64,000 nt of DNA. Origin: Schizochytrium sp. TIO01 (taxonomy: Eukaryota > Sar > Bigyra > Thraustochytrida > Thraustochytriidae). The translations under genes and the position numbers were made by a program. The notes beneath the pieces are model-generated. The model worked only from the letters and a program-made list of their open reading frames with translations, did no database searches and was not told the origin of the DNA. Of this stretch, positions 10,082 through 19,699 are shown one piece after another (the first letter of the stretch is position 1; every line of letters starts with the position of its first letter). The stretch lies in NCBI GenBank assembly GCA_004764695.1, contig SMSO01000025.1, positions 2,687,102 to 2,751,101 of the forward strand. Reading direction: 5' to 3'.

Positions 10082-11323
10082 TTAGCTACTACTTTGCGCT
10101 TGCTTTTTAGCCCACGCGCAATAAGCACGAAGGTTCTTGTCTTGCGGGATCATGTCTGCAGCCATGCCTCGCGTAAACATTAAGTAACTATCAAAAGCGA
10201 AAGCTCCGAATCCATAAACCTTGTTTTCACCAAGGTCGAGCTGAAACTCAGGGGCAAGCAAGAACTGACTGGACAGCTCAAGAACACTCCGAAAACGATT
10301 GTGAAAAAGGCCAAGAGGCGCAAGAACTGCATTTACGTCTTCAGCATTTGCATCCAGGGCAGCGCTGGGATGAGGACACAGATGGAAAAAACCCTCAATG
10401 GCAGTCTCTTTGACTTTGACAGATGACACACGACTCATAAGACAACACGCAATCAGCAACTTCCACGTATCATCTGCATACCGCTCCTGCATCAATGCTA
10501 AGGGTGATTCAATTGGGTATGGCGCTTTTACGGGTTTGCGACTCAGAAGATAACGCTTCCAGTCAACTTTGTTGTCTTTCTCGGCATGGAGAACTTTCTC
10601 TCCCCAAAGACGAACAGCCTCGTCGCGAGCTTCATCCCCAGTAGTTGCACCGTCTTTTGCGTTCAAAGACTCTGCAAAAACCGCATTAAGACGTGCTTGC
10701 ATCTCATTGGGATCTGGGCGACTTGGCGCCGCACGCTCAATCACGACGGCTTCTTCGTACTCCTTCTCATCCACCCGGAGGTCTCCTTCAATTCCAGAGC
10801 TTTCCGGTTTAGTTCCACGCACGCGAGAAGACCTGCGCAAAAGTGTCTCATCGAGAGGCTCTCCACGCTTTCGGCGTTTTCGCGGTGTTTTGCTGTCTTG
10901 TTTCGATGATTCATCTTCGTTTGCTCCAGATACCTTGATCCAATCTTCCCGAGCTTGCTTTGCGGCTTTCAGATTGGCTGCTTTCTCGGCAGCCGCCTCT
11001 TTGAACTTGCGGGTTTCCTGGCGGGTTTCTTTAAAAAGTTCATCCAACTGGGCCTCGTTTTGGCGAATGTTCTGAAGACGTTTCCATTCGTACTCGCTCA
11101 TATTCGCTGGTTTCTCGTCAAGATCCTCATCTTTGGGCTCCTGCACAGGTTCTTCTACAGCCTTCTGCTTTTCCAATTGATCAGTGGTATCAGAGTTTGT
11201 CGAAGCCTCTTCCTCATACTTGACTACCTTGTCCTCAGTACTCTTCTTTGCAACGCCTTTCGACTTTGTCTTCACTCGCGCGACACTAGTCCTTGCCGAC
11301 TTCCTCTTGACTGTTGCCACCAT
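10082..11323 (-). CDS. MBD4-like HhH DNA glycosylase (base-excision repair)
   Basis: A 413-residue protein starting MVATVKRKSARTS. The C-terminal ~150 residues match the MBD4 thymine/uracil glycosylase domain: DTWKLLIACCLMSRVSSV corresponds to the WKLLIA..LNRT helix, LAPLGLFHNRFRSVLELS to the PLGL-R-K segment, and YGFGAFAFDSYLMFTRG to the segment holding the catalytic aspartate (the D of FDSY, about residue 378). PQDKNLRAYCAW matches the P-D-L-Y-W tail. The family removes T or U from G mismatches, mainly at deaminated CpG. No methyl-CpG-binding domain is visible; instead there is a Lys/Glu-rich N-terminus with SEYEWKRLQNIRQNEAQL and RRSSRVRG motifs, the latter resembling N-terminal motifs of WDR76/CMR1-type proteins. 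Expected in the nucleus. Plant MBD4-like enzymes also lack the MBD. Confidence 0.85.
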   Translation of the reverse strand: MVATVKRKSARTSVARVKTKSKGVAKKSTEDKVVKYEEEASTNSDTTDQLEKQKAVEEPVQEPKDEDLDEKPANMSEYEWKRLQNIRQNEAQLDELFKETRQETRKFKEAAAEKAANLKAAKQAREDWIKVSGANEDESSKQDSKTPRKRRKRGEPLDETLLRRSSRVRGTKPESSGIEGDLRVDEKEYEEAVVIERAAPSRPDPNEMQARLNAVFAESLNAKDGATTGDEARDEAVRLWGEKVLHAEKDNKVDWKRYLLSRKPVKAPYPIESPLALMQERYADDTWKLLIACCLMSRVSSVKVKETAIEGFFHLCPHPSAALDANAEDVNAVLAPLGLFHNRFRSVLELSSQFLLAPEFQLDLGENKVYGFGAFAFDSYLMFTRGMAADMIPQDKNLRAYCAWAKKQAQSSS

Positions 11324-11932
11324 GACCGATGTGTCTTCACGAATCTGAGGAACCTCCGACTTGTCCCTTATCTCGGCCTTGGTCTTGATTCCTTTTCACT
11401 ATTCTTTAGCAGCCCACTGTCGTTGTGTACGTACTTCGAAGTGCGAGCAACGCGCGTCAGCACCTTGGTTTGAATTCTGCTGAGATGGGTTGATAGACTC
11501 GCAGTGATTTTGATTATTTATCAATCGTTTAGGCAAGAGGGACTAACTACCACACAAATGCACACCGGATACAAAATGGTTTATCCGGTCAAGTGTTACC
11601 ACAGCTCGAATTTGAAGAGACGATTGGATGAGAACAGCCATTTCGAGGACAGCTTTTGCAGCGAGAGAAAGCTTCTTGTCGTTGCCTTCTGTCAGCATGA
11701 GTTGAAGGTGATGAGGCTACAAATTAGCCTTAAACTGACCAGGATCTGGGTGGCTATCAACAAATTGCCCTATTCTATCAAATTTCTTGAACCTAAGCAA
11801 ATCCACTATTGCCGCTGGTATTTGTGGCCGAAATAGTGTCGGAACCATTATGAATAGAGTGATTGGTAAGCAAGGGACAAAAACAGTAACCTGTATAAAA
11901 TCGTATGAAAGGCCAATATACATTTTATCACT
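11324..11932. other. promoter/spacer region
   Basis: About 600 bases lying between the start of the MBD4-like gene (-) and the 3' end of the giant gene at 11933-19699 (-). It should contain the glycosylase promoter and the giant gene's polyadenylation region. Open frames on both strands are short and domain-free. Confidence 0.55.
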
Positions 11933-14900
11933 TTATTCAATACCATCATAGCATGATAGTCCAAGCCGATTCTCGATAGAATCATCTGCACCATGACCAA
12001 TAAGAAGCTCGCCCAATCCTGATTCTTGAGATACATCGTAGCTGAATGCAAAATGCATTGCAGTGTTTCCTTGGCTGTTTTGATGATTGACATTTGCGCC
12101 ACGCCGTAAGAGGAGTTCTGCAATCCTCTTATTCAAGTTCTGACAGGCTATAATGAGAGAGGTATTTCCATGCGAATCTGTCTCATTTGGATCAAAACCC
12201 ATGTCTAACGCCTTCTCCACACGGTTATAACGTCCGTTACGAATTTGTGAGAACACGGTGTCGACCTCAGGTACGTCTTCACTAGATGCCTCCATGGCGC
12301 CGCCTCCGCCCTGCCGACTTTCTGCGACTTTGTTTTCCCATTCAACAGACCGTTTTTGTCTTTCCTCTCGCTCATTGAGAGGCCTGAGTTTATTCCTAGC
12401 AAAGTCCAACTTTTGCACATGGAGTGCATGGCGCATGCCTAGAATGTCACGCATATCTTCCACACGAAGCTCCATGAGGAATTCACCGTCAATACAAGCC
12501 TCTGCAAATGCATTTTTGTAGTACCCCAGGGACAGCGTGTCAAGCCAACGTCCAACATCTTGAACTGTCCAAAGCCTGACGTCGTCTGGAAAGGGCTCCT
12601 TAAGAAGCTTTGCTGCATCCTCGACCTCCTTTTGTCTACGGATTTGAGCCTGCTTCTCCTTGAGCTTTGCTTGGGCTGCCCCTGAAGAACCCAACTGAAT
12701 ATTACCAACACTATCAATATTTGCTGCTTGTGCAGCTGCAGCTGCAGCCGCAGCAGTGTCTGCTGAAGAAGATATTGCTTGTTGCGTAGTATCTGAATTA
12801 ATATCACGAAGGTTCTTGAGCATATTGATAGAGCTAAAGTACGATAGGGACATACTCATGAACTGGAATTTCAATAGCTCTTCAGTGCTTGCAAACATTT
12901 GCTTGCTACGCTCCTCATTTTCTTTGGCTGCTGCAGCAGTTGCAGCTGCTGCAGCTGCAGAGGTTGCTGTCGCAGACTCCAACTCGATACCCTTCTCCCG
13001 CAAACTATCGAGTTCAGCCTTTTGTTCCTCCAAAAGCTCCATGAGATTACGCTGCAATCTTTGAAACTCTCTTTCTTTGCGTTTTCTTGTGCTTTCCATG
13101 TCTTCGATACCATGCTCTAGTGCCCGTAGTTCAGATTTCTTTGCCTCGACTTCTTGAAAAACTGCTGCAAACTCCGCTTCGAGTTCCTTCTTTTTGCGTT
13201 CACGTTCTGCGCGCTTAATGTGAATCTGCATTTCTAGAGCATATGACTCTGCTGCCCGTTTGCGAGCATCCTCGTCCAGCCCAGGGTCATACGAACTACC
13301 TTTTCGTGCTCTTGCTTCACGCTCTGCAATCTCAGCTCGTGCATCAAAAAGAGCCTTTTCATGCGTCAGTTGATGCAAAGTTTCGTCGAGGTGGTCAACA
13401 TCTCGAAGCTCTTGCTCTAGGACAGCCAACTCTCTCTCAGATTCTTGTAAGCCAGCATGAACCTGACTTACGCGAGTCTCGGCGCGCTCCTGGGCTCGAT
13501 GCAGTGCATCAATTTCTTCTTGCTGTGCGGAAAACGCAGCCTTGGAGTCTTCAATTAAAGTCAAGCCCAACTCAAGACGTTCAGGACCGGGCTCCGCATT
13601 CTCCCAAGTTCGCTTGCGCTGAGCGCGACGACGGCCACGGACTCCACGGTACACGCGTTGAATCTGGAGTGCAGCAAGATTGAGAATGCGGTGATGCAAG
13701 AACTCCTCTCGACCTCTCCACATTCTCCATACGCTCTGAATTTTGGTTGCAGAATGGCCTTCGCGAATAATTCGAGCGCGCTCTGCACGCACATGAGCCA
13801 AGATGCGTTTGGCCAGATACATTCGGCACATGCTCTGGATTTTTGTAGCGGCGCGCTCCTGCTTCAGCACACGTACACGACCCCGACCGAGCATGCCTCT
13901 ACCCACGCGCTGGATTTCAACTACAGCACGGGCCTCTTCACGATCTCGCATGGCTACAGCTCGTAATTCCTCTGCTCTTTCCCGGCCCATGCGGCCGCGT
14001 TGTAAGGCCTGAATACGTATAGCGGCTTGATATTTATCGTCATTTGCCATGCGCTCCTGCTTCATACGAATTACCTCCATACGCGCAGTGCGACCACGGA
14101 AAAGACGTTGAATCTCCAAAGCGCCGATTTCTCGCAATTCTTTCTCTCGGATCTTACGCAAAGCTTCTTCCTTTTCAGCACGTGCATCTTCTTCTGCCTC
14201 CATCTCACGTTGAATTTGGTCATATGCTTCTTGATCCAAGAGGTCAACACGCTCAACCTTTGGCAAAGCGGCCTCGGCATCTGCAATAGCGGCATCAATT
14301 TTGGCAGCTGCAGTCTGTTCTTCAAGAACAGGTTGTTGCATCGAGCTATCAGTAGTGCTTTCGTCCAAGACCTTGGTCTCTGCTTGAAGAGCATCATTTA
14401 CTTTATTTTCTTCTGTTGCTTTTACTGATGCAGGTTTTACGTGCATAATATCTTTCTTTGGTGACCCAAGATTGTCTCCTGTTGATTGTCTTTTCGACGA
14501 ATCCTTTTGAATTTCCGGTGCTTCCCTTGAGGCTCCTCTATCTGTTTTTTCTTCCATCTTACTTCGTGGCTGCATTGAGTATGTATCAGCACCACTTGCC
14601 ACTCGTACCTGTTCTGCACTCTTTTCTCGAGATAACTGTCGTCCAAGAAGTTGCCGCTCAAGCTCCTCAATTTTACGACGATCTTCCTCTTCCCATTTTC
14701 GTCGACGCTCCTCCTGCTCGCGTTTGAGATGTTCGATTTGCCTTTGCACTTGCAATTCTAAATCAGATTGCATTATTGCTATCGGCGAGCAAAGGTCTGG
14801 ATCACGTGGTTCTTGAACTTTCTGTATCACCACCTCCATGTCCATCCCACCATGCACGAGCTTGTTACGAATAGCCTGCTCTTTGGCCAACTGCTTTTCA

Positions 14901-17900
14901 AGGTTATCTGAAAGTTCTCGTGCGCGTGCACGCTCTGCTTCGACCTCAGCAAGCATTTCACGTTCTTTATCTTCTAGAAGCTGGCGCATGTTTTCTTCAT
15001 GTTGACGCCGGCGCTCATCAAGTTCCATTTCAAGATCATTTCGCGCTTCTTCGTCTCTGCGAGCAATCTCAAATTCTGCTAATTCTCGTTCTTGTCGCAA
15101 TCTCTCTTCTTCTTGGCGTGAAAGCTCCTCAAGCTCTGCTAGACGCACCCGGCGCGCCTCTTCAGCAAGGCGTTTGGTCTCGCGATGCCTACGCATGGCT
15201 TCCTCAAATTCAAGCTGAGCAACATCTGCGTCCTTTGACTGTTGCCTTGCTTGAGGACTTGTAACATTGTTGCTGACATGCTGAGGAATATCTTTGTCCA
15301 CTGACGTTGTTAGATCCTTTCGATGCCGTTTCTTTTTGCCTCTTTCAGTAAGATGAGATTCTATTTTGGATTCTTCATCTTCGTCACGACAAGTGCCATC
15401 TTCCATAGGTCTACCACGGCGATGATGACTTTGCTGGTTCTGCTCTTGACGATACTTCTTAGACTGAGCCTGGCGTTTCAAAGAAGTTGTCTTGCTTATC
15501 TCCTCGGCGCGCTTTGAAGCATGCAGCCCAGCTGCAAAGTTTTGCCCACCACTTTCCGCTGACAATGTAGCACTTGAAGACAATAGATTGTCCAAGAGGT
15601 CCAAGATATGTGCTTTCGATTCCTGACGTACCTCATGACCTGACTTTAGCCAAACAACAAATGCGCCATCGGGACGTTTCAAAGCTGTCTTCATTTGGTC
15701 GACTGCCTTGGGTCCTACCTTTCCAGAGTCCAGGAATTGGTGCGACCACAAATGAAATACTGTGCGACCATCGATGAAGGGATCAACATTCGTAGGGTTC
15801 ACTAAAGCATTCTCTGTACTTTGTACTACAAGCAAGGGAATTTCAAGCTTTCGAAGATGCTGTCGAATGTCCTTGTGACGTAAAATTCCTTGACATAGAT
15901 GCGAGCGACCTTGTAGAGTAATGGGGTTGCCTACTGCGGTGTATATATTGAGAACCAATGCAGGATCTACACGCTGCAAATAATCATCCGAAAACAGAAA
16001 CCTAGAAAAATAAGAAATAGGCAAATCAGGCCGCATTGGTGGAAAGCTGTCGAAAATATTCACAGAGCTATGCAAAATTGCGGCTAACTGTTCATCGATA
16101 TGAGCAAAGCCATTAACACTAACTAAGCCTCGAAGACACTTGCCATATTCAGGAAGACCGCCAAATTCGCTTGCAAAGTAGGCTGCAATATTCGCACCAT
16201 TGCCCAAACCAAGTAAGTAAAATGGGCGAAACGAGCAGCAAAAGTCACCCTTGTGCTCCAAGTCTGATAATAACTCATGCAAAGTAGCAGCGATGAACTC
16301 ATTATTCAGAACGCCAGCTGTCTCTGCTGGAAACCGTGTGTATGCTTGCCCAGGATAGTTGAACACGAGGGCCTGAGATCCATAATATTTTCTCATGAGA
16401 GGCTCTAAGAAAATTTGCAGTGACTCACAGGTATCAAACATATCTTGAACCACGACAAGGTTTGGTGTTGAGCTTTCCAGTCCTCCAGTGCCTACAATAT
16501 CATAAGATAGAGTTGTCTTGCCATCTGAACATACAAAGGTTTTGGAAGACACTGTTTTTGCGCTTGATTCGAGGTCGAGATCTGATTGAGCATTAAACAG
16601 CTCTTGTCCTTGCCCGCCAGCATGCAGACGCTGCATTTGCTTCTCTTGTACTTTGCGGCGTGCACGAAGTTCCATTTTGCTCATTTTAGAGGATGCATTA
16701 GCGTCAGGTATTTGATCAAGTTTTTTTCGAAGGGCGTCTAAAGTCTCTTTATCGAATACTGTCTCCACATATGGAATTTGAGGAGTAGATTGAGCGAGTT
16801 TATTTCTCAGCATACTGTCATCTGATGTATGACGGTTGAAGCCAATGGCAGTTCCTGACATTGACTTATGTTGTACATAGCTCAAACCAGTAGGGGACAT
16901 GATTGGATCAGATGTCGAACCTTGCACAGATGAATGATTAAGGCGTGACAGCGAGAGAGCCAACGTTGGCCGTGTACTGTTCTCCTCGGCTGCTGCAACA
17001 GCTGGGTCCTCACGTGTTGATTTTGAGTAGCTTGTGCGAGGACGGGTTCCTTTTCGCTGGCGTTTCCGTTGCTGTTCTAGCTTGTCATGCAAAGGCGCAA
17101 CATCTGCATCAGCACGTGCAATAGATTTTAAGTCTTCTTGAAGTTGCATAGTATTACGTAAGTAAGCTGGCAACTCAACAATGCATGACTCCTGGCCCTC
17201 TTTGGCAACCTTTTCAGGAGTTTGAGAATTACCTGCATTGGTGCCCGTATCATTTTGTCGTTGTTGCTCAGCTTCAATACGTTGCTTTTCCACATTTTCA
17301 GCAAGTGATCGGGTATGAGCATCAGCGGGGAGAAAAAGCAATGGATCACCCCTAGGATGCGCAGTGCCTGCTTTATACTTATGTGCCATGATTGCACCCA
17401 AGACAAATTCACAGAGAATTGCAGCTGCTTTGTTAATGTTCAAGAGACTTGATGGGCGAAAGAAGGGATCTTTAAGAAAACTTTCTAAGTCTGCGATGCG
17501 TTGCGGAGGTATACAATCCATGTCAAAGTCTCGCATCATAGAAGTAATCCGCTCTCCGTTAGCCATAATTGATTTTGTAGCATCCCAGGAAGTAGATTTT
17601 CCTGTAAGAAGTAACATCAGGGCATGAGCAACCTGGATCACTCCAAGAGGAGGCTTCTGAAAAGATCTTAATTCTGCCAAGCTAGCCTTTGTTAGAGCTT
17701 GTATTGCCTGTTCTGCTCGCTGTAATGCAAGCTGGCGCAGTTCTGAGAACGAGCTATCCATAAGCTTTTTACCTTCTGGAGTGAACGGGTTCACACGACG
17801 ATCGATGTAAATAGGTCCCACTTCGTGCCGATTTTTCTCTGCCGCTTTCGCTTCTTCTTTCAGGACTTGTTTTTCAAGTTGGCGTTCTGCTAACCTGGCT

Positions 17901-19699
17901 TGAACTTCCGCATGTTTGGGATCTAGTTTGTCAATAGCACGGTTCCGAGCGTGTTCAACAGTAGAATAAATTTTAAAACAGTTTGGGCACACCCGTACTT
18001 CTTTGTAATAGTGATTAGGGAAAGTGTATCCAAGACGACTCGACTCCAAGTCGGCGACTGACTGCACATAGTCTCCCTTTTCACCCTTTTCAAGCCTTCG
18101 GATCAGTAACTCAACTAGTTTCCGTTCATTTCGTGTTTGAACGATACTTCGGAACGTAACCGGATGTACCCTAGCTCCCCTTACGGTAGTGTTCGTACCT
18201 GGGGCTTCTTCCCCATCAACAAGAATTCCAGCGGAAGGGTCCTCAAGTAACATGCGACGTTGCAACATAGACTGTTCATTTGCATCCAGCTCGCCAAAAC
18301 CAATTTTAAATTCTACATCGCAAAAGTCGCCTGGGCATAATAGCGTTTGGCTTGAGTCAAGAGCTTTTCCATGGCTTGCCTCAAGCGTATTTCCTATGGT
18401 TTTGGCAAAATCTTGGCGATCAAAGCCCGCCATGCCTCTAAAGTATGAAGACTTTTCCCTTTTTAGATCCTCTCGATTAGCTTGTTCATTTTGCATCGCA
18501 CTTTCGATCTCCTGATCTTCCTCTATACCTGGCGATGCTTGAGATGCAAATTGCTGGGTAGCCTTTTGTGTGAATTTGTCTTTCACGGCTTCGCTGCGAC
18601 GAACCTCACGGCTGGTCATGTAAACTTTACGTTTTCCTGTTCGCAAAAGTGCCATATCTGCAATGTCAGTGAGTCCTGCAGACCCATCCAGACCAAGATC
18701 CCTTAGAACTACTTTTTCTTCATTGGCGGATGCTTCCGTGTTTTTCAGTTCCGCTTCCTGTGCAAGGAGCTTTCTTTGCTCAAAATTAGAGGGGGGCTTA
18801 AAGTCAGTCGGAGTAGGTTCAAACACACCCCCAGCGCCACTGCCAGGTCTACTGCCTCCAGTTTCTTCTGTCACAGACATGTTTCGAATGCCAATAAGCC
18901 ATAATCGATCATTTACATCCAGGAGAAACTCCGAGGAAACTGAGATTACGCGATACCTCGAGGTAGACTCTAGTGCACGAACAACTGCCCGAGATGCTGC
19001 ATCCATTTGTCCATTGATGGCTCCGTTTCGGGAGCGAATCGCTTCACGTTGTGGTTTCCCATTGGCACCTAACGCAATCGGTGCGCCTAATCTGAAGGAG
19101 TGCATACAAGGTCTACCGTCGGGTTGAAGTAGAAAATCATGTCGAAAGTTAACAACCTCTAGATCTCCCCCCCCCTTGGTTGCCTCATGGTCATCTTGCA
19201 ACAATCCTTCAAAATGAGTGTTTGTTTCTAAGACAGATGCTTTGGGTGTAATATATAGTTGTAAGCTGACAATTCTATCCGTCGTACGAGGTGTCTGAAG
19301 GTCTTCCACACTTAACACCCGGCGACTGCCATCTCGATAAAGCGCGACTGCAACATGCTGTGGTGCATTGTGACCTGCCCCAGAGCGGAACCGCTTGCGA
19401 ATAACATCCATGACACATAAGTTACTTGGCCTGAGTGCAAGTGTGCCATCTAGAGTCTCAAAAGCCCACGATGTAGGTACATCATTCTCGAAAAGCACAG
19501 TTTCTGGTAAAGGTATACCTGACAATACACGTCCATTTTCTATCGCAGAGGTCCCATGTCGACGTAAAGTTCTGCAAAGGGTTTCAAGAAACCATCGCCA
19601 GTCTTTATCCTCTCGTGCTCCTTGTAAAGTTGCTACAGGTTCGACGTCTCGGACAATGTGTCTGGTGATGCCTGCGGAATCAATAGCTCCAATGTCCAT
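11933..19699 (-). CDS. giant NDR-like hydrolase / IQ / SAM / ankyrin protein
   Basis: A 2,588-residue, apparently single-exon protein. Residues ~1-280 are an unrecognised N-terminal domain (FLLDVNDRLWLIGIRN). A CPNCFKIY motif lies at ~565. Residues ~1050-1370 are an alpha/beta-hydrolase fold like the NDRG family: LVVVQDMFDTCESLQ, VFNYPGQAYTRFP, and an elbow GLGNGAN in which the nucleophile serine is missing, so catalysis is unlikely. Long Glu/Arg coiled coils follow (~1480-1850), then about six IQ motifs (~1858-2030: LEIQRLFRGR, IRIQALQRGRMGR, TKIQSMCRMYLAKR, TKIQSVWRMWRGR, LQIQRVYRGVRGR), more coiled coil, two poly-Ala stretches, a SAM domain (~2375-2440, WTVQDVGRWLDTLSL) and C-terminal ankyrin repeats (~2477-2588, NTSLIIACQNLNKRIAELLL). 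The architecture suggests a calmodulin-binding cytoskeletal or flagellar scaffold. This is inference. Confidence 0.9.
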   Translation of the reverse strand: MDIGAIDSAGITRHIVRDVEPVATLQGAREDKDWRWFLETLCRTLRRHGTSAIENGRVLSGIPLPETVLFENDVPTSWAFETLDGTLALRPSNLCVMDVIRKRFRSGAGHNAPQHVAVALYRDGSRRVLSVEDLQTPRTTDRIVSLQLYITPKASVLETNTHFEGLLQDDHEATKGGGDLEVVNFRHDFLLQPDGRPCMHSFRLGAPIALGANGKPQREAIRSRNGAINGQMDAASRAVVRALESTSRYRVISVSSEFLLDVNDRLWLIGIRNMSVTEETGGSRPGSGAGGVFEPTPTDFKPPSNFEQRKLLAQEAELKNTEASANEEKVVLRDLGLDGSAGLTDIADMALLRTGKRKVYMTSREVRRSEAVKDKFTQKATQQFASQASPGIEEDQEIESAMQNEQANREDLKREKSSYFRGMAGFDRQDFAKTIGNTLEASHGKALDSSQTLLCPGDFCDVEFKIGFGELDANEQSMLQRRMLLEDPSAGILVDGEEAPGTNTTVRGARVHPVTFRSIVQTRNERKLVELLIRRLEKGEKGDYVQSVADLESSRLGYTFPNHYYKEVRVCPNCFKIYSTVEHARNRAIDKLDPKHAEVQARLAERQLEKQVLKEEAKAAEKNRHEVGPIYIDRRVNPFTPEGKKLMDSSFSELRQLALQRAEQAIQALTKASLAELRSFQKPPLGVIQVAHALMLLLTGKSTSWDATKSIMANGERITSMMRDFDMDCIPPQRIADLESFLKDPFFRPSSLLNINKAAAILCEFVLGAIMAHKYKAGTAHPRGDPLLFLPADAHTRSLAENVEKQRIEAEQQRQNDTGTNAGNSQTPEKVAKEGQESCIVELPAYLRNTMQLQEDLKSIARADADVAPLHDKLEQQRKRQRKGTRPRTSYSKSTREDPAVAAAEENSTRPTLALSLSRLNHSSVQGSTSDPIMSPTGLSYVQHKSMSGTAIGFNRHTSDDSMLRNKLAQSTPQIPYVETVFDKETLDALRKKLDQIPDANASSKMSKMELRARRKVQEKQMQRLHAGGQGQELFNAQSDLDLESSAKTVSSKTFVCSDGKTTLSYDIVGTGGLESSTPNLVVVQDMFDTCESLQIFLEPLMRKYYGSQALVFNYPGQAYTRFPAETAGVLNNEFIAATLHELLSDLEHKGDFCCSFRPFYLLGLGNGANIAAYFASEFGGLPEYGKCLRGLVSVNGFAHIDEQLAAILHSSVNIFDSFPPMRPDLPISYFSRFLFSDDYLQRVDPALVLNIYTAVGNPITLQGRSHLCQGILRHKDIRQHLRKLEIPLLVVQSTENALVNPTNVDPFIDGRTVFHLWSHQFLDSGKVGPKAVDQMKTALKRPDGAFVVWLKSGHEVRQESKAHILDLLDNLLSSSATLSAESGGQNFAAGLHASKRAEEISKTTSLKRQAQSKKYRQEQNQQSHHRRGRPMEDGTCRDEDEESKIESHLTERGKKKRHRKDLTTSVDKDIPQHVSNNVTSPQARQQSKDADVAQLEFEEAMRRHRETKRLAEEARRVRLAELEELSRQEEERLRQERELAEFEIARRDEEARNDLEMELDERRRQHEENMRQLLEDKEREMLAEVEAERARARELSDNLEKQLAKEQAIRNKLVHGGMDMEVVIQKVQEPRDPDLCSPIAIMQSDLELQVQRQIEHLKREQEERRRKWEEEDRRKIEELERQLLGRQLSREKSAEQVRVASGADTYSMQPRSKMEEKTDRGASREAPEIQKDSSKRQSTGDNLGSPKKDIMHVKPASVKATEENKVNDALQAETKVLDESTTDSSMQQPVLEEQTAAAKIDAAIADAEAALPKVERVDLLDQEAYDQIQREMEAEEDARAEKEEALRKIREKELREIGALEIQRLFRGRTARMEVIRMKQERMANDDKYQAAIRIQALQRGRMGRERAEELRAVAMRDREEARAVVEIQRVGRGMLGRGRVRVLKQERAATKIQSMCRMYLAKRILAHVRAERARIIREGHSATKIQSVWRMWRGREEFLHHRILNLAALQIQRVYRGVRGRRRAQRKRTWENAEPGPERLELGLTLIEDSKAAFSAQQEEIDALHRAQERAETRVSQVHAGLQESERELAVLEQELRDVDHLDETLHQLTHEKALFDARAEIAEREARARKGSSYDPGLDEDARKRAAESYALEMQIHIKRAERERKKKELEAEFAAVFQEVEAKKSELRALEHGIEDMESTRKRKEREFQRLQRNLMELLEEQKAELDSLREKGIELESATATSAAAAAATAAAAKENEERSKQMFASTEELLKFQFMSMSLSYFSSINMLKNLRDINSDTTQQAISSSADTAAAAAAAAQAANIDSVGNIQLGSSGAAQAKLKEKQAQIRRQKEVEDAAKLLKEPFPDDVRLWTVQDVGRWLDTLSLGYYKNAFAEACIDGEFLMELRVEDMRDILGMRHALHVQKLDFARNKLRPLNEREERQKRSVEWENKVAESRQGGGGAMEASSEDVPEVDTVFSQIRNGRYNRVEKALDMGFDPNETDSHGNTSLIIACQNLNKRIAELLLRRGANVNHQNSQGNTAMHFAFSYDVSQESGLGELLIGHGADDSIENRLGLSCYDGIE
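12720..12970 (-). repeat. in-frame GCA/GCT alanine runs
   Basis: Within the giant gene, two poly-alanine segments are encoded by imperfect GCTGCA/GCAGCT repeats (about 12725-12765 and 12930-12965 on the plus strand). Mixed codons argue for somewhat older repeats rather than a fresh microsatellite. Confidence 0.75.
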
